Assembly (NCBI GenBank): GCA_028355015.1
Contig: JAOMRN010000002.1
Span: forward strand, 251,222 to 315,221
Direction: 5' to 3'
Length of the DNA stretch: 64,000 bases
Source of the DNA: MGIIb-O2 sp002494975
Lineage (GTDB): Archaea; Thermoplasmatota; Poseidoniia; Poseidoniales; Thalassarchaeaceae
Part shown: piece by piece, positions 9,205-18,549 of the stretch
How the letters are laid out: each line of letters begins with the position of its first letter
Numbering within the stretch: the stretch's first letter is position 1
Made by a program: the position numbers and the translations under genes
Notes under the pieces: model-generated
Seen by the model: the letters and a program-made list of their open reading frames with translations, nothing else
Told to the model about the DNA's origin: nothing
Databases searched by the model: none

Positions 9205-10776
9205 TCAATCTCCACGAGATGAAATAACTTGATCTATACGAAGCATCCCAATACTTGTTTCGCATGCTGATTGTAATGACTCTTGAATAATTGATCTAGG
9301 GTGCCATACTCTTTCGATCTGAGATACGTGTCCTTCAGCATTTATACCATTAAAATGCTCTTCGTTTCTAGTTGCTGCACGTAATTCAAGTACTCCATCT
9401 AAAGGGTCGTTGCCCGAATTCTCAACTAGAGCCCCCGGTATTGTTTCCATTGCTCTGGCGAATGCATCCATTGCGAGTCTTGAGCGTCCTGGTTCTGATT
9501 CTGAAGCGGTTCTAACCGATTGAGCAATTCGGATATGTATTGACCCTCCGCCCGGTAATACTTCTTGATCATTCATTGCCAGAGATACTGCCCTTAATCC
9601 ATCATGCAATCCACGAATTATTTCCTCAGTGGCTATTTCACCCGCTCCGCCAACTTCAATTGTGACTAAACCTGGATTAATACAACCATCTATTCTAACT
9701 ACGTCTTCCACCATATCACTAGCTTCATTTCGTTCCCAAATAACACTTCCACAAAAACCTAAATCTTCAATTCCTATATCTAAAATTGAATCTATTACTT
9801 TAGCCCCTGTTGCCGCGGCGGCATTCTCGACTTCTGAAGAATCGAGTTCGCCGATTGCAAGAATATTTTCGTCAAATAAATGATGTAATATGTCTCTATC
9901 GATTTCTCCTCCACATAATATAAGTTTCGCGCCACTATCTATTAAGGATTGACCAAGAGCATTTTTTCGGCGTTTCTCAGCGTCAACAAATGCATCTAAC
10001 TGATCTGCTGAAGTAATTTGAATTTCGGCAGTTCTAGTCATTTTTCTAATTTTGATATCCCCCGATATTACAGCCACCTTTACTTTGGACAAGTTGTTGG
10101 GCAGGCTATCCATCAAAACTCTCCGGCGAAATGCGACACCGGATATTATTTTTGAATCATTAATACTGCCGCTTTTTGACTTAAACATAGCAATATTTTC
10201 TGCTTTCGGTTGTTCCTGTATTTCAGAAATTGAAGTGAGTGCTTCCACTATTATAGATGAGAACAAATCTAATGCGCCATCTGTTCCTTTTCCTGTCAGT
10301 GCTGTTTCTGCAACACCCAATAATCTCTCCTCATTAATTTCTTGGGAGTCTTTCTCCATTTGTACTTCTGCAACTTCGAGAGACTTTCTAAAACCTTCAA
10401 CTAATGTCAAAGGATGCAGCCCTTTTCTTAGTAAATGGTTGGCTTCTTGGAGAAGTGCTCCACAAAGAAGCATAGTTGTAGTGACGCCGTCGCCACAGTT
10501 TTCCTCTTGCGTGTTAGCCATAGATACCATCATTTTGGCCGCTGGATGTTTCACTAACAACTCAGCTACTATTTTAGCACCATCGTTAGTTACTGCGGTT
10601 GTCCCGTTAGTTTTGTAAAGCATCTTATCCAGCCCCCTAGGGCCAAATGTAGGCTTTAATAAATCAGAAAAAACTCTAGCCGCAGTTATTAATTTCTCTT
10701 GAACCGCAGTTCCACTTGTGATTGATGTTTGTTCGGGAACTATCACTACTGGAGGTTGCCCCGCCCCATCGCTCAT
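9205..10776 (-). CDS. Thermosome subunit (group II chaperonin)
   Basis: 523 aa, full length for the family. ATP-driven cytosolic protein folding in a double-ring complex. The N-terminal equatorial part has LLKPTFGPRGLDKML and TNDGAKIVAELLVKHPAAKM, and the nucleotide loop reads GDGVTTTMLL where most members have GDGTTTAVVL. LPGGGSIHIRIA is the late equatorial motif. The C terminus ends in RIDQVISSRGD, without the Gly/Met-rich tail seen in many thermosomes. No other subunit is in the window, so it may form homo-rings or pair with one elsewhere. purH lies 47 bases downstream. Confidence 0.93.
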   Translation of the reverse strand: MSDGAGQPPVVIVPEQTSITSGTAVQEKLITAARVFSDLLKPTFGPRGLDKMLYKTNGTTAVTNDGAKIVAELLVKHPAAKMMVSMANTQEENCGDGVTTTMLLCGALLQEANHLLRKGLHPLTLVEGFRKSLEVAEVQMEKDSQEINEERLLGVAETALTGKGTDGALDLFSSIIVEALTSISEIQEQPKAENIAMFKSKSGSINDSKIISGVAFRRRVLMDSLPNNLSKVKVAVISGDIKIRKMTRTAEIQITSADQLDAFVDAEKRRKNALGQSLIDSGAKLILCGGEIDRDILHHLFDENILAIGELDSSEVENAAAATGAKVIDSILDIGIEDLGFCGSVIWERNEASDMVEDVVRIDGCINPGLVTIEVGGAGEIATEEIIRGLHDGLRAVSLAMNDQEVLPGGGSIHIRIAQSVRTASESEPGRSRLAMDAFARAMETIPGALVENSGNDPLDGVLELRAATRNEEHFNGINAEGHVSQIERVWHPRSIIQESLQSACETSIGMLRIDQVISSRGD

Positions 10777-10884
10777 ATTCTAATCGGGAGTAAGTGCTGT
10801 CATGAATCCTTTGAATCGAGTTTTAATCAAAAAATGATTTTTATTTGCAATAATTCTATTCATGAATGTTGACTCGGGCGTAAT

Positions 10885-11838
10885 ATGTCGAGAGTTGCTA
10901 GCGTCATTTGTATGATGCTAGTTTCAGCAATGATGTTTGGCTTTATCTCACCGGCTTCTGCGCAAATTGCTCCGGAGGTGACTCTTGAGTGTGAAGATCA
11001 GGTAGAAATTAACCCGGGGCCAAGTTCAACCAGAACAGCCATTGTAAACTGTATTGTAGAAAATCCTTCAGCGTTCTCGGAAACTATTGATATTACTGTG
11101 GATTCGGGTATTTTAGATAATGCAGCACCAGGGACATTGACTATCGCAGCAGGAGGAAGTACTGATTTTGAAGTAGTGTTTAAATCGGATTTAGCTGAAT
11201 CTCCAGGTGAGGTTTTAACTAATGTGACGGCGACTATTTCTCAGGTGAATGGTGTGCCATATCCTGTTGGTACTTCAGAAAGTGAAGAAGTTTCTGTCAC
11301 AATAATCGAATATCTTTCGTGCGAAGCAGAGTTTGGACAAGGCGGAGGAACGTTTGATTCAGGGGATGAAATTTCTATTTCGGCGGCAATAATTTGTGAA
11401 AGTAATGAAGAAGGCGATAAAACCTATCAAATTCATTTAATTGAGAAAAATATGGGCTCCTCTTCGTGGCCAAATGGATTTCAAAATATAGATGGAGATT
11501 GTAAGGTAGAAATCGAGGCTGGAGACTCTGGAGAGAATTGCAACTTTAGAATAGGAACTCCAAGTGATTTAGAAAAGGATTGGGAAGGTTGTGTAGTTAT
11601 TATTGAAAAGGGCGAAATAAGGCCGAATTCATGCCCCGATACCAATAAAATAAATTTAAAAATTAATAAAAAGAAATCGGGATTAGGCATTGAATTAGGA
11701 GGTAATGGTTCTGTTTTGGAACAGTTGGGGGTTAATGAAGATCAGGTGCCAGTTATTGCTGGCTCTGTTGGAATCTTGATATTGATAATCGGAGGATTTT
11801 TCTATTATCGAAGAAAAGGGCGAGAATATGAGGAATAA
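10885..11838 (+). CDS. Secreted membrane-anchored protein, beta-sandwich-like repeats
   Basis: 317 aa. An N-terminal signal peptide ends near PASAQIAPE (residues 23-31). The middle contains two Cys-containing, Thr/Ser-rich stretches that look like immunoglobulin-like extracellular repeats (CIVENPSAFSETIDI; then AIICESNEEGDKTYQIHL). A C-terminal membrane helix (VIAGSVGILILIIGGFFYY, about 291-309) and the basic tail RRKGREYEE anchor it. No enzymatic motif seen. It is divergent from the thermosome gene. Function unknown. Confidence 0.6.
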   Translation: MSRVASVICMMLVSAMMFGFISPASAQIAPEVTLECEDQVEINPGPSSTRTAIVNCIVENPSAFSETIDITVDSGILDNAAPGTLTIAAGGSTDFEVVFKSDLAESPGEVLTNVTATISQVNGVPYPVGTSESEEVSVTIIEYLSCEAEFGQGGGTFDSGDEISISAAIICESNEEGDKTYQIHLIEKNMGSSSWPNGFQNIDGDCKVEIEAGDSGENCNFRIGTPSDLEKDWEGCVVIIEKGEIRPNSCPDTNKINLKINKKKSGLGIELGGNGSVLEQLGVNEDQVPVIAGSVGILILIIGGFFYYRRKGREYEE

Positions 11839-11845
11839 AACCTCA

Positions 11846-12172
11846 TTATTCAAGAACAAGTATGTGCCATCTCAATGACATTGTAACAAACAAACTAACA
11901 CCTAATGAAGCTTCTACAGGAAATTCAAGTAAATTTACATAAATAAGATATTGAACTCCAGTTAATATTAATATTACAGATATGTCTTGAAGATTTGAAT
12001 ACCCCCATCCCGATTCATTTAGAATATGATTCCGATTTTGTGCGACCCACAAGATAGATATCAGTAATAGTAAAACTATGATGTGTCCAATAATCCAACC
12101 AAAAGTGCCTCCAAAGGCTGCAACCATTGTATCTTGAAAAGACCCTAATACAAGTGAAGCGATATCAATCAT
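11846..12172 (-). CDS. Small integral membrane protein
   Basis: 108 aa, hydrophobic, with about three predicted helices (for example IIGHIIVLLLLISILWVAQ and ISVILILTGVQYLIYVNLL). No recognised family. It converges on the secreted protein ending at 11838 with seven bases between stops. The coding assignment rests on length, the hydrophobic pattern and the absence of a better reading in this stretch. Confidence 0.5.
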   Translation of the reverse strand: MIDIASLVLGSFQDTMVAAFGGTFGWIIGHIIVLLLLISILWVAQNRNHILNESGWGYSNLQDISVILILTGVQYLIYVNLLEFPVEASLGVSLFVTMSLRWHILVLE

Positions 12173-12301
12173 GATTTTGTCGAAATGGTACTTGCTATTG
12201 AAGTAAATGCTTTATTAGTCTTTGATTATTTGGTAATTTTATGCTAGTAATTTTGCTAGAGTACCCGTTACAACTTAACATAGAAACCAACACGGAGTAA
12301 C

Positions 12302-13144
12302 ATGGAAACTCCCTTCGTAGTCATTGGTATGCATCGAAGTGGGACTAGTCTAGTATCGCGCATATTAGATAAATCTGGTATTATGATGGGTAAAGATTTA
12401 CAAACTGATCATGAATCTAAATTTTTTATTCAATTAAATAAATGGATTTATCAAAATGCAGGAGCGGATTGGGCTAGACCTAAAGCATTAGAAGAATTAA
12501 TCGACTATGCACCGGCGAGAAAACAGGTTGAGGAATATTTGAGGATACGAATTGCCAGTTCTTCTAGTAAAAAATTCTCTGGTCGAAATCTAAAAAATGG
12601 ATTATTTGATATGGATTCTAAATGGGGCTGGAAAGATCCAAGAAATGGCCCCTCGTTGCCTATATGGAAGGACATATGGCCAGAAATGAAAATTATTCAT
12701 GTGGTTCGCCATGGAGTAGATGTTGCCGCAAGTCTTCATTCGAGAAGTCTAAAAAATTGGACGGAAGATGAGGGGAGGTTCAAAAAATGGACTAAAATGT
12801 ATAAGTGGAGAAGTAGCAAGTCGCCTATCAGAAAGGGGCAGCGAGCTGCTACTCTTACACATGCACTAGAATTTTGGGCTGAACAGATGGATGTAGAAAA
12901 AAAGGTCATTCAGTCATATGAGAATGTCTTAGAAATACGCTATGAAGACTTATTGACCAGCCCCGCAGTTGTTTTGAAGGATATTTGGAATTATATCGGT
13001 AAGGAAACAGATGAAGAACTACTAAGAGAAATAGAAACGATGGTGGATTATAGTCGCGCTTTTGCATATAAACAAAATGAAGAATTGTCCGTATTTGCAC
13101 AAGAGAATAAATCAATATTGGAAAGATTTGGCTATTCAGCGTGA
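12302..13144 (+). CDS. Sulfotransferase family protein
   Basis: 280 aa. The PAPS 5'-phosphosulfate loop is IGMHRSGTSLVSR (residues 8-20) and the 3'-phosphate motif is VVRHGVDVAASL (134-145). WKDPRNGP sits between them, as in family members. It would move sulfate from PAPS to a hydroxyl on an unidentified glycan, lipid or other acceptor. A second sulfotransferase converges on it six bases away and a GT4 glycosyltransferase follows, suggesting surface-glycan sulfation. The PAPS-making genes are at 37141-39926. Confidence 0.82.
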   Translation: METPFVVIGMHRSGTSLVSRILDKSGIMMGKDLQTDHESKFFIQLNKWIYQNAGADWARPKALEELIDYAPARKQVEEYLRIRIASSSSKKFSGRNLKNGLFDMDSKWGWKDPRNGPSLPIWKDIWPEMKIIHVVRHGVDVAASLHSRSLKNWTEDEGRFKKWTKMYKWRSSKSPIRKGQRAATLTHALEFWAEQMDVEKKVIQSYENVLEIRYEDLLTSPAVVLKDIWNYIGKETDEELLREIETMVDYSRAFAYKQNEELSVFAQENKSILERFGYSA

Positions 13145-13150
13145 TTTTAT

Positions 13151-14062
13151 TCATATGCGGCGATTTATCTCATCACACCAGATTTCGACGTTGAAACCTG
13201 TGAGTTTTTGTAATATTTCTAATTCTTCAATTAGCTCCTCGCCACAAATTTTGTAATGTGTATCATCTAATTTATGTGAAATTCCTCTCTTACTTAGTAT
13301 TGGCAAATTATAGATGTTGAAATCTCTTTTCTGTAACATTTTAACAATTGGAAGTTTTATTATATCGGGAATAATTGAGAATATTACTCGGGCTGATTTT
13401 CCTAAAAATGTGATAGGTCTTCGGGAGGCGGCGCTGTTAGAATGTCTGGATTCATCGAGATTATATTCATGGTTTTGGATTTCAAGAAAGTTCTCAATTT
13501 CTCTTAAAGCACTAATTGGATTTGATTTTAGTCGATCACTATCTATAATCACAAACTTATCTAAATCAAATTCTTTCAACCACCTATTCATTGATGACCC
13601 ATACAAAGAATCATCGGATAAACGCGCGTCTTTCCAAGCTTTTTCAAAGGTACTCCAATCGGTATTATTTGCAGATGCCTCCTTAGTATTCAAAACCATA
13701 TTCCAATGACTAAACGAACGTGCCACGGGTTCTCTTAAACAAAGAATAAATTTCGCATTTGGTAAATGATTGCGGATTCTTGATGGAGATAGTGGGCAGG
13801 CAAAAGTATGGACTGAAGCATCCAATTTGAGTCCTTGGCCATTAAAATGTTTTTCAAAATGGGGCCAATCTGGTTCTTCGTCCGTACGAATAAAGGTACC
13901 TTTGTGAGATGCTATTATATTCGGCTCCTTAGGGTCTGAAAGATTAATCTCATCATGTTGATCGAGGACATAAGAAAGCCAAGTAGTGCCTGCTTTAGGC
14001 GCACCGATTAGAAATACATCTACCTCTGGCATTGGTAACAACTCATAATTGCCACCCGCCAT
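13151..14062 (-). CDS. Sulfotransferase domain protein
   Basis: 303 aa. GAPKAGTTWLSYVLDQHD (residues 20-37) is the PAPS-binding loop, KEPNI follows, and CLREPVARSFSHWNMV (108-123) is the 3'-phosphate motif. This layout matches heparan-type or bacterial Sulfotransfer domains rather than the divergent first copy. The acceptor is unknown. It is convergent with the sulfotransferase at 12302 and divergent from the glycosyltransferase at 14169. Both sulfotransferases lack a signal peptide, so action in the cytosol or on the inner membrane face is inferred. Confidence 0.82.
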   Translation of the reverse strand: MAGGNYELLPMPEVDVFLIGAPKAGTTWLSYVLDQHDEINLSDPKEPNIIASHKGTFIRTDEEPDWPHFEKHFNGQGLKLDASVHTFACPLSPSRIRNHLPNAKFILCLREPVARSFSHWNMVLNTKEASANNTDWSTFEKAWKDARLSDDSLYGSSMNRWLKEFDLDKFVIIDSDRLKSNPISALREIENFLEIQNHEYNLDESRHSNSAASRRPITFLGKSARVIFSIIPDIIKLPIVKMLQKRDFNIYNLPILSKRGISHKLDDTHYKICGEELIEELEILQKLTGFNVEIWCDEINRRI

Positions 14063-14168
14063 ATCTTATTTCACTTTCATCGTTTGACTAATAGTGAGAA
14101 ATATTTGTTTACACTAACTCTTGTAGAGAATAGACCTATAACTCTCAAGCCTTTCATTTGTTTATTCC

Positions 14169-15323
14169 ATGCACATTCTAGTGATGACTCGTTCGACTCT
14201 TGCGCACGGCTTTGGTGGTTTCCAAAGACAATGTGTAGACTTGTGTGAAGGATATGTTGCTAAGGGCCATCAAGTTACTGTAGTTACAACTTCACACCCT
14301 GATAATCTAGAGATAGAAAAAAAAGAAGGGTATGTTGTACACTATCTCAATCCATCTAAACCTACCAAATTATCAAGGAATTGGTTTAATAAATCGAAAA
14401 CATTAGTTAAAGAAATTCATCAAAAAAACCCTATCGATATTATTCATAGTAACGAGTTTGCAGCGACGGGAGTTATGTCTTGGGCGAATAAACTCCATAT
14501 ACCCATGGCAGTAGTTTGCCATGGTTCCTTAAGAACTGAATTACTTTCTTTTCTTTCTTCGGCAGATAAGAGACCTCGATATTGGCATTGGATGATTTTG
14601 ACCCCTTTGCATTTATTCAGAAGATGTCTATTTTGGGAATTTCCTATGAGGAGAAATTCATCAAAAATAATACTTGTATCTCCTACACTCAAAAGAGATT
14701 TTTCTTTGTTTTCAAAGAATAAGGTACGAGTTATAGAGAATGGGATAAAATTACCTAAGAAATCTGATTTTATAGAAAATAATGGGACGTTGAATATGCT
14801 TTGTACGGGGAGGGCTGATCGTCAGAAGGGTTTTCAAAAAGCAATAATGGCTGTGCATCAAATTGAGGATTTAGATTTGCACCTAGATATTGTAGGAACT
14901 GGGGCTTACCTAGGTGAGTTGAAAGTGCTGGCTCAAAAACTTGAAGTTGAGGATAAAGTGACTTTTCATGGACGAGTTGATGATGATGAATTAGCAAGGA
15001 TATATGCAGCGGCTGATATATATTTGATTCCAACTATGAGATACGAGGGGTTGCCTCTAGCCCTATTAGAAGCAATGTCTCATGGTATTCCAACTATTTC
15101 ATCTGAAATTGGAGGCAATGCTGATGTCATTACACATGATCTCGATGGGCTATTCATAAAGCCCGGAGATATGGGCGAATTAGTTAGTTCAATAAGAAAA
15201 TTGGGGACCGATTCTAAACTTCGAAATTCTATTTCAATAGCGGCTAGAGAAACTACCGAAAAAAGATTTGATAAAGAAAGAATGGTTAAAGAGACCCTTG
15301 ATATTCTAGAAAATATGTCTTAA
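14169..15323 (+). CDS. GT4-family glycosyltransferase
   Basis: 384 aa, a GT-B fold. The N-terminal glycine loop HGFGGFQRQCVDL (residues 13-25) and C-terminal TGRADRQKGF (213-222) flank the donor site. The E-x7-E motif is YEGLPLALLEAMSHG (Glu293 and Glu301). It transfers a sugar from an activated donor; sugar and acceptor are not predictable. The MOSC gene begins one base after its stop. Its position beside two sulfotransferases suggests glycan assembly. Confidence 0.85.
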   Translation: MHILVMTRSTLAHGFGGFQRQCVDLCEGYVAKGHQVTVVTTSHPDNLEIEKKEGYVVHYLNPSKPTKLSRNWFNKSKTLVKEIHQKNPIDIIHSNEFAATGVMSWANKLHIPMAVVCHGSLRTELLSFLSSADKRPRYWHWMILTPLHLFRRCLFWEFPMRRNSSKIILVSPTLKRDFSLFSKNKVRVIENGIKLPKKSDFIENNGTLNMLCTGRADRQKGFQKAIMAVHQIEDLDLHLDIVGTGAYLGELKVLAQKLEVEDKVTFHGRVDDDELARIYAAADIYLIPTMRYEGLPLALLEAMSHGIPTISSEIGGNADVITHDLDGLFIKPGDMGELVSSIRKLGTDSKLRNSISIAARETTEKRFDKERMVKETLDILENMS

Positions 15324-15324
15324 A

Positions 15325-15795
15325 ATGGTGAAATTTATGGCAATGGTGAATTCAATAAATATCAGGAAAGACGGGGGGGTACCTAAATTTCCTGTTTCAC
15401 AAGTATTTCTCGGGAAAAATAACGTGGAAGGAGACAAGCAAAATGATTTGCAATATCATGGAGGGCCCACTAGGGCTGTTTGTTTATTTTCAATGGAAAG
15501 AATCTTGGCTCTACAAAAAGAAGGTCATCCTATTCAACCTGGAACTACTGGAGAAAACCTCACTATTCAGGGACTAGATTGGAATCTGATGAAAGTTGGC
15601 GCAAAATTTCAAATTGGGGAGGCCAAAATCGAATTGACTGGTCCTGCGCCTCCCTGCAAAACAATATCTGAATCTTTTGAGAAAGGAGAGTTTGTTAGAA
15701 TTTCTGAAAAAACATATCCTGGTTGGTCGAGATGGTATGCATCTGTAAGTAAAGAAGGCATAGTTGCGATAAATGATATCATCTCAGAGATCTGA
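15325..15795 (+). CDS. MOSC domain protein
   Basis: 156 aa, a stand-alone MOSC domain. Visible motifs are DLQYHGGPTRAVCLF (residues 41-55), PGTTGENLTIQGLD (72-85) and the conserved cysteine in GPAPPCKTI (Cys111). MOSC domains carry sulfur or act on N-hydroxylated substrates in molybdenum-cofactor proteins. A MoeA homologue is at 53590, but the two are not linked. The start used is ATG 15325; ATG at 15343 is a possible later start. Confidence 0.82.
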   Translation: MVKFMAMVNSINIRKDGGVPKFPVSQVFLGKNNVEGDKQNDLQYHGGPTRAVCLFSMERILALQKEGHPIQPGTTGENLTIQGLDWNLMKVGAKFQIGEAKIELTGPAPPCKTISESFEKGEFVRISEKTYPGWSRWYASVSKEGIVAINDIISEI

Positions 15796-15843
15796 AGATT
15801 TTATAGTCGGAAAGTTGAATAGTTAATCAATTAATCAATACAT

Positions 15844-16728
15844 ATGGAAAATCTGATGGGTCAGCGTCGAACCAATAGAAATGTGTTTGGGCTTAGGAAT
15901 CGATTTAGAAGAGGATGGAGGATAACAAAACTAGGTATTCATGTGGTAAAGGCTGATCCTGAATTAATAATTTATGTATTATTCTCAGCCATAATGTCTA
16001 TTCTAAGCTTTGGATTGATATTGACTTTCACTGGAGGGATTGGGTTTGTCTTTGGAAATGATGAGGGATTAGAAAGTGGAGCCGCAGTGGGTACTTTTAT
16101 GAGTTATTTCGTTGTATCTATAATCACAGTTTTTTGGAATGCTGCTATAGTTGCCAGTGCGTATGAGAGATTAACTACAGGTAGAAATCCGAGTTTCTTT
16201 TATGGAATTAATCAAGCGATGAAATGTCTACCTCAGATCTTTGCTTGGGGACTGGTTTCAGGTACTGTGGGCGTAATTATTGGCTTCTTTGAAGGGATGG
16301 CAAGTTCTGATAATATAATAGTGGCCATAATTGGAAGAATAATTGCTGAGTTGATTCGGTTTGCGTGGTGGATGACTACGTTCTTTGTCGTTCCAATGAT
16401 TGTTCTAGAGAAAAGTGGAGTGTTTGAAAGCATGGAAAAAAGTCCAAAATTATTCGCGAAAACTTGGGGTGAAAATATTGTTGCTAGTGCGGGTACAGGA
16501 ATAATTAATTTTATCGTAATATTGACTATTATTGTCGTTTGTTTACCACTCTTTGTTTTTGGAGAAATTGGCGCGGCATTAGCTTTCATCTTAATCGTAA
16601 TAGGTATAGCAATATCCAGTCTTTTCTTCACTGCTTGTGATGCTGTAAATAAAGCCTCAATGTACTATTATGCAAAGACAGGAGAGGAAGTTCCTCTGGC
16701 GCAAAAGTATGGTTTAGATACTTACTAA
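15844..16728 (+). CDS. DUF6159-like multipass membrane protein
   Basis: 294 aa with about six membrane segments. The cytosolic N terminus RFRRGWRITKLGIHVVKADP precedes the first helix, a pattern I associate with the DUF6159 family (RGW-x-x-x-K/R ... DPEL). Internal ESMEKSPKLFAKTWGEN is a conserved-looking amphipathic loop, and the C terminus is soluble. No catalytic motif, and function is unknown. The family name is from memory and needs a profile search. Confidence 0.55.
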   Translation: MENLMGQRRTNRNVFGLRNRFRRGWRITKLGIHVVKADPELIIYVLFSAIMSILSFGLILTFTGGIGFVFGNDEGLESGAAVGTFMSYFVVSIITVFWNAAIVASAYERLTTGRNPSFFYGINQAMKCLPQIFAWGLVSGTVGVIIGFFEGMASSDNIIVAIIGRIIAELIRFAWWMTTFFVVPMIVLEKSGVFESMEKSPKLFAKTWGENIVASAGTGIINFIVILTIIVVCLPLFVFGEIGAALAFILIVIGIAISSLFFTACDAVNKASMYYYAKTGEEVPLAQKYGLDTY

Positions 16729-16752
16729 TACTTACTGTCTGTTTCGCCATTC

Positions 16753-16761
16753 TGATATATG
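16753..16761 (+). promoter_or_regulatory. Putative TATA box of tRNA-Leu
   Basis: TGATATATG is centred about 28 bases before the first base of the tRNA at 16785, the spacing expected of an archaeal TATA element to a tRNA transcription start. It sits in the short AT-rich gap after the membrane-protein stop at 16728. Inferred from position and composition only. Confidence 0.5.
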
Positions 16762-16784
16762 TAAGGCATTTGGGTAATTGTAAG

Positions 16785-16869
16785 GCAGAGGTACCCGAGT
16801 GGTCAAAGGGGCTGGGATGAGGTCCCAGTGCGTAGTGCTTCGCAGGTTCAAATCCTGTCCTCTGCACCA
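16785..16869 (+). tRNA. tRNA-Leu (GAG)
   Basis: The acceptor stem GCAGAGG (16785-16791) pairs fully with CCTCTGC (16859-16865). The discriminator A is followed by an encoded CCA (16867-16869). The anticodon stem CTGGG/CCCAG encloses the loop ATGAGGT with anticodon GAG. The variable arm is long with a GCG/CGC stem, as in class II tRNAs, and the T arm is CAGG-TTCAAAT-CCTG. No intron. It would read CUC and CUU leucine codons. The SPFH gene on the other strand ends ten bases downstream. Confidence 0.95.
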
Positions 16870-16878
16870 GAATAAAAA

Positions 16879-17793
16879 TCAATATATTGTTCCGGTATTA
16901 ACTACAGGTGTGGTATCTGTTTCAGAACAAAGAACAACTAGTAAATTACTAACCATGGTTGCTTTTTTATCTTCATCGAGATCGATTATTTTCTTCTCAC
17001 TAAGTTGCTCTAATGCTTCTTCGACCATTCCAACTGCGCCTCTAACGATTTCGCTTCTTGCTGCCACTACTGCGCTAGCTTGCTGGCGACGGAGCATGGC
17101 TTGGGCGATTTCCTGGGAATAAGCAAGATGGCTTATTCTCGCCTCAAGAACCTCTATGCCTGCTTGCTTCAGACGATCTTCTACTGACGCTTGAAGTAAT
17201 TCAGCAATTTCTTCTTGATGACTGGATAATGATATTCCCCCTATGTCCTTATCTTCAATTATGTCATATGGATATGCTGTTGCCATTGCACGAAGCGCCG
17301 CTTCACTTTGAATCTGTACATAATGATCATAGTGATCGACTTCGAAAAGAGCTTCTGCTGCATCAAATACTCTCCAAACTACTACTGCTCCGATATCAAT
17401 AGGGTTGGCATTTACATCATTTACCTTTAATCTAGCAGATTCAAAATTTCTTATACGCAAAGAAATTTTTTGCTTATGATATAATGGATTTATGAAGAAG
17501 TGGAAGCCTTCTTTGTTCACAGTTCCAGCATATTTACCAAAGAACTGTACCGCTACGGCAGTATTTGGACCAATAGTGACGTAACTATTCCAATAACAAA
17601 GCCATAAAGGCCCGGTAATTAATAAAATAAGGAATGAAATTGCACCGAGGATTGGATGTGTACTTCCAATAATAAGTAGGACTAAATTAAAAAGTCCAAA
17701 AATTATGTGTAGAAATAAACCAACAAAACCATTTACCGTTTTCTTTTCAAAATCCTGTGTAATACTTTCTTTTCTTCTAACTATATCGCTCAT
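16879..17793 (-). CDS. SPFH/band 7 (stomatin/flotillin-like) membrane protein
   Basis: 304 aa from the ATG at 17793; a GTG at 17829 would add 12 residues. Two adjacent N-terminal hydrophobic helices (about 20-70) are followed by an SPFH domain: GPNTAVAVQFFGKYAGT, GFHFFINPLY, ARLKVNDVNANPIDIG and VVWRVFDAAEALFEV. A long Ala/Glu helical region follows (SQEIAQAMLRRQQASAVVAA). Such proteins form membrane-associated oligomeric rings. The client is unknown. Confidence 0.85.
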   Translation of the reverse strand: MSDIVRRKESITQDFEKKTVNGFVGLFLHIIFGLFNLVLLIIGSTHPILGAISFLILLITGPLWLCYWNSYVTIGPNTAVAVQFFGKYAGTVNKEGFHFFINPLYHKQKISLRIRNFESARLKVNDVNANPIDIGAVVVWRVFDAAEALFEVDHYDHYVQIQSEAALRAMATAYPYDIIEDKDIGGISLSSHQEEIAELLQASVEDRLKQAGIEVLEARISHLAYSQEIAQAMLRRQQASAVVAARSEIVRGAVGMVEEALEQLSEKKIIDLDEDKKATMVSNLLVVLCSETDTTPVVNTGTIY

Positions 17794-17909
17794 ACTCTTC
17801 CCCTCTGGCTTTAAGATAGTGGTTGACACTAAATAGTTATATCAGTATCTGGATAAATATAACAAGAAAATAAGTCTAATTTATAAAAGCAAGTACATGT
17901 AGGCATTTT

Positions 17910-18494
17910 ATGCACATAGCGGGGAAGATTTTTCTTGGACTTGGATTATTGATTACATTAGCCGGAGTTGGATTGACTTTTGCTGGAGGTTCGAGCTTAA
18001 GTGATGCCGGAGATTGGGACGTATTGGAAAAAAGTGACTTTAGCGGAACTGCTGGAGTTACAACCTATTCATTCAGTGAAGAAATGATTGTGATGGTTAG
18101 TGACGACGTGAGGTGTGATGAATTTACTTTCACTATGACAAATGAATCTGGAGAAGATCGTGTGACTATCGACTGTGAAGAAGATGGTGAAAAACCATAC
18201 GGATGGGAAGATGATCCTGATGGATGGTACCATATGGCCACTATTTCCACATGGAACTATAATGCTGGCGAATATACTATAGAGTCAAATGAAGATTATC
18301 AGCTTGTTCCAATGTGGGAAGTGTTGGGTGAGGAAATTGGAGAGGCGGTAACCGGCATCTTTGCAGCCGCTGGAGGAATAGGTACAGCTTGCTGCGGGAT
18401 ATTCTTCCTGCTGCTAGGCGGAATTTTCGCATTGACCTTGAAGGAGCCTAAGAAAACACAAATTACAGGCCCTGGTAGCTTTACCACCGAATAA
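17910..18494 (+). CDS. Two-helix membrane protein with acidic external domain
   Basis: 194 aa. An N-terminal helix (about 5-27) starts with KIFLGLGLLITLAGVGLTF. An acidic, Cys-containing domain (about 30-145, with DDVRCDEFTF and VTIDCEEDGE) is likely outside. A Gly/Ala/Cys-rich helix (about 150-175, GIGTACCGIFFLLLGGIF) is followed by a short cytosolic tail. Two cysteines may form a disulfide. No family recognised. It is followed by the M28 peptidase gene 55 bases on. Confidence 0.55.
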   Translation: MHIAGKIFLGLGLLITLAGVGLTFAGGSSLSDAGDWDVLEKSDFSGTAGVTTYSFSEEMIVMVSDDVRCDEFTFTMTNESGEDRVTIDCEEDGEKPYGWEDDPDGWYHMATISTWNYNAGEYTIESNEDYQLVPMWEVLGEEIGEAVTGIFAAAGGIGTACCGIFFLLLGGIFALTLKEPKKTQITGPGSFTTE

Positions 18495-18549
18495 TTATTC
18501 TGATTCTTGAAACCGTTTAGTTCAACAAGATGTTGTGGTTCCGAATAAT

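Noticed and set aside
10052..10618. Long + strand open frame opposite the thermosome gene
   Set aside because: Antisense shadow of the thermosome; low-complexity translation and no motif.
16799..17122. Open frame running out of the tRNA into the SPFH gene
   Set aside because: It starts inside tRNA-Leu and is antisense to the SPFH coding region.
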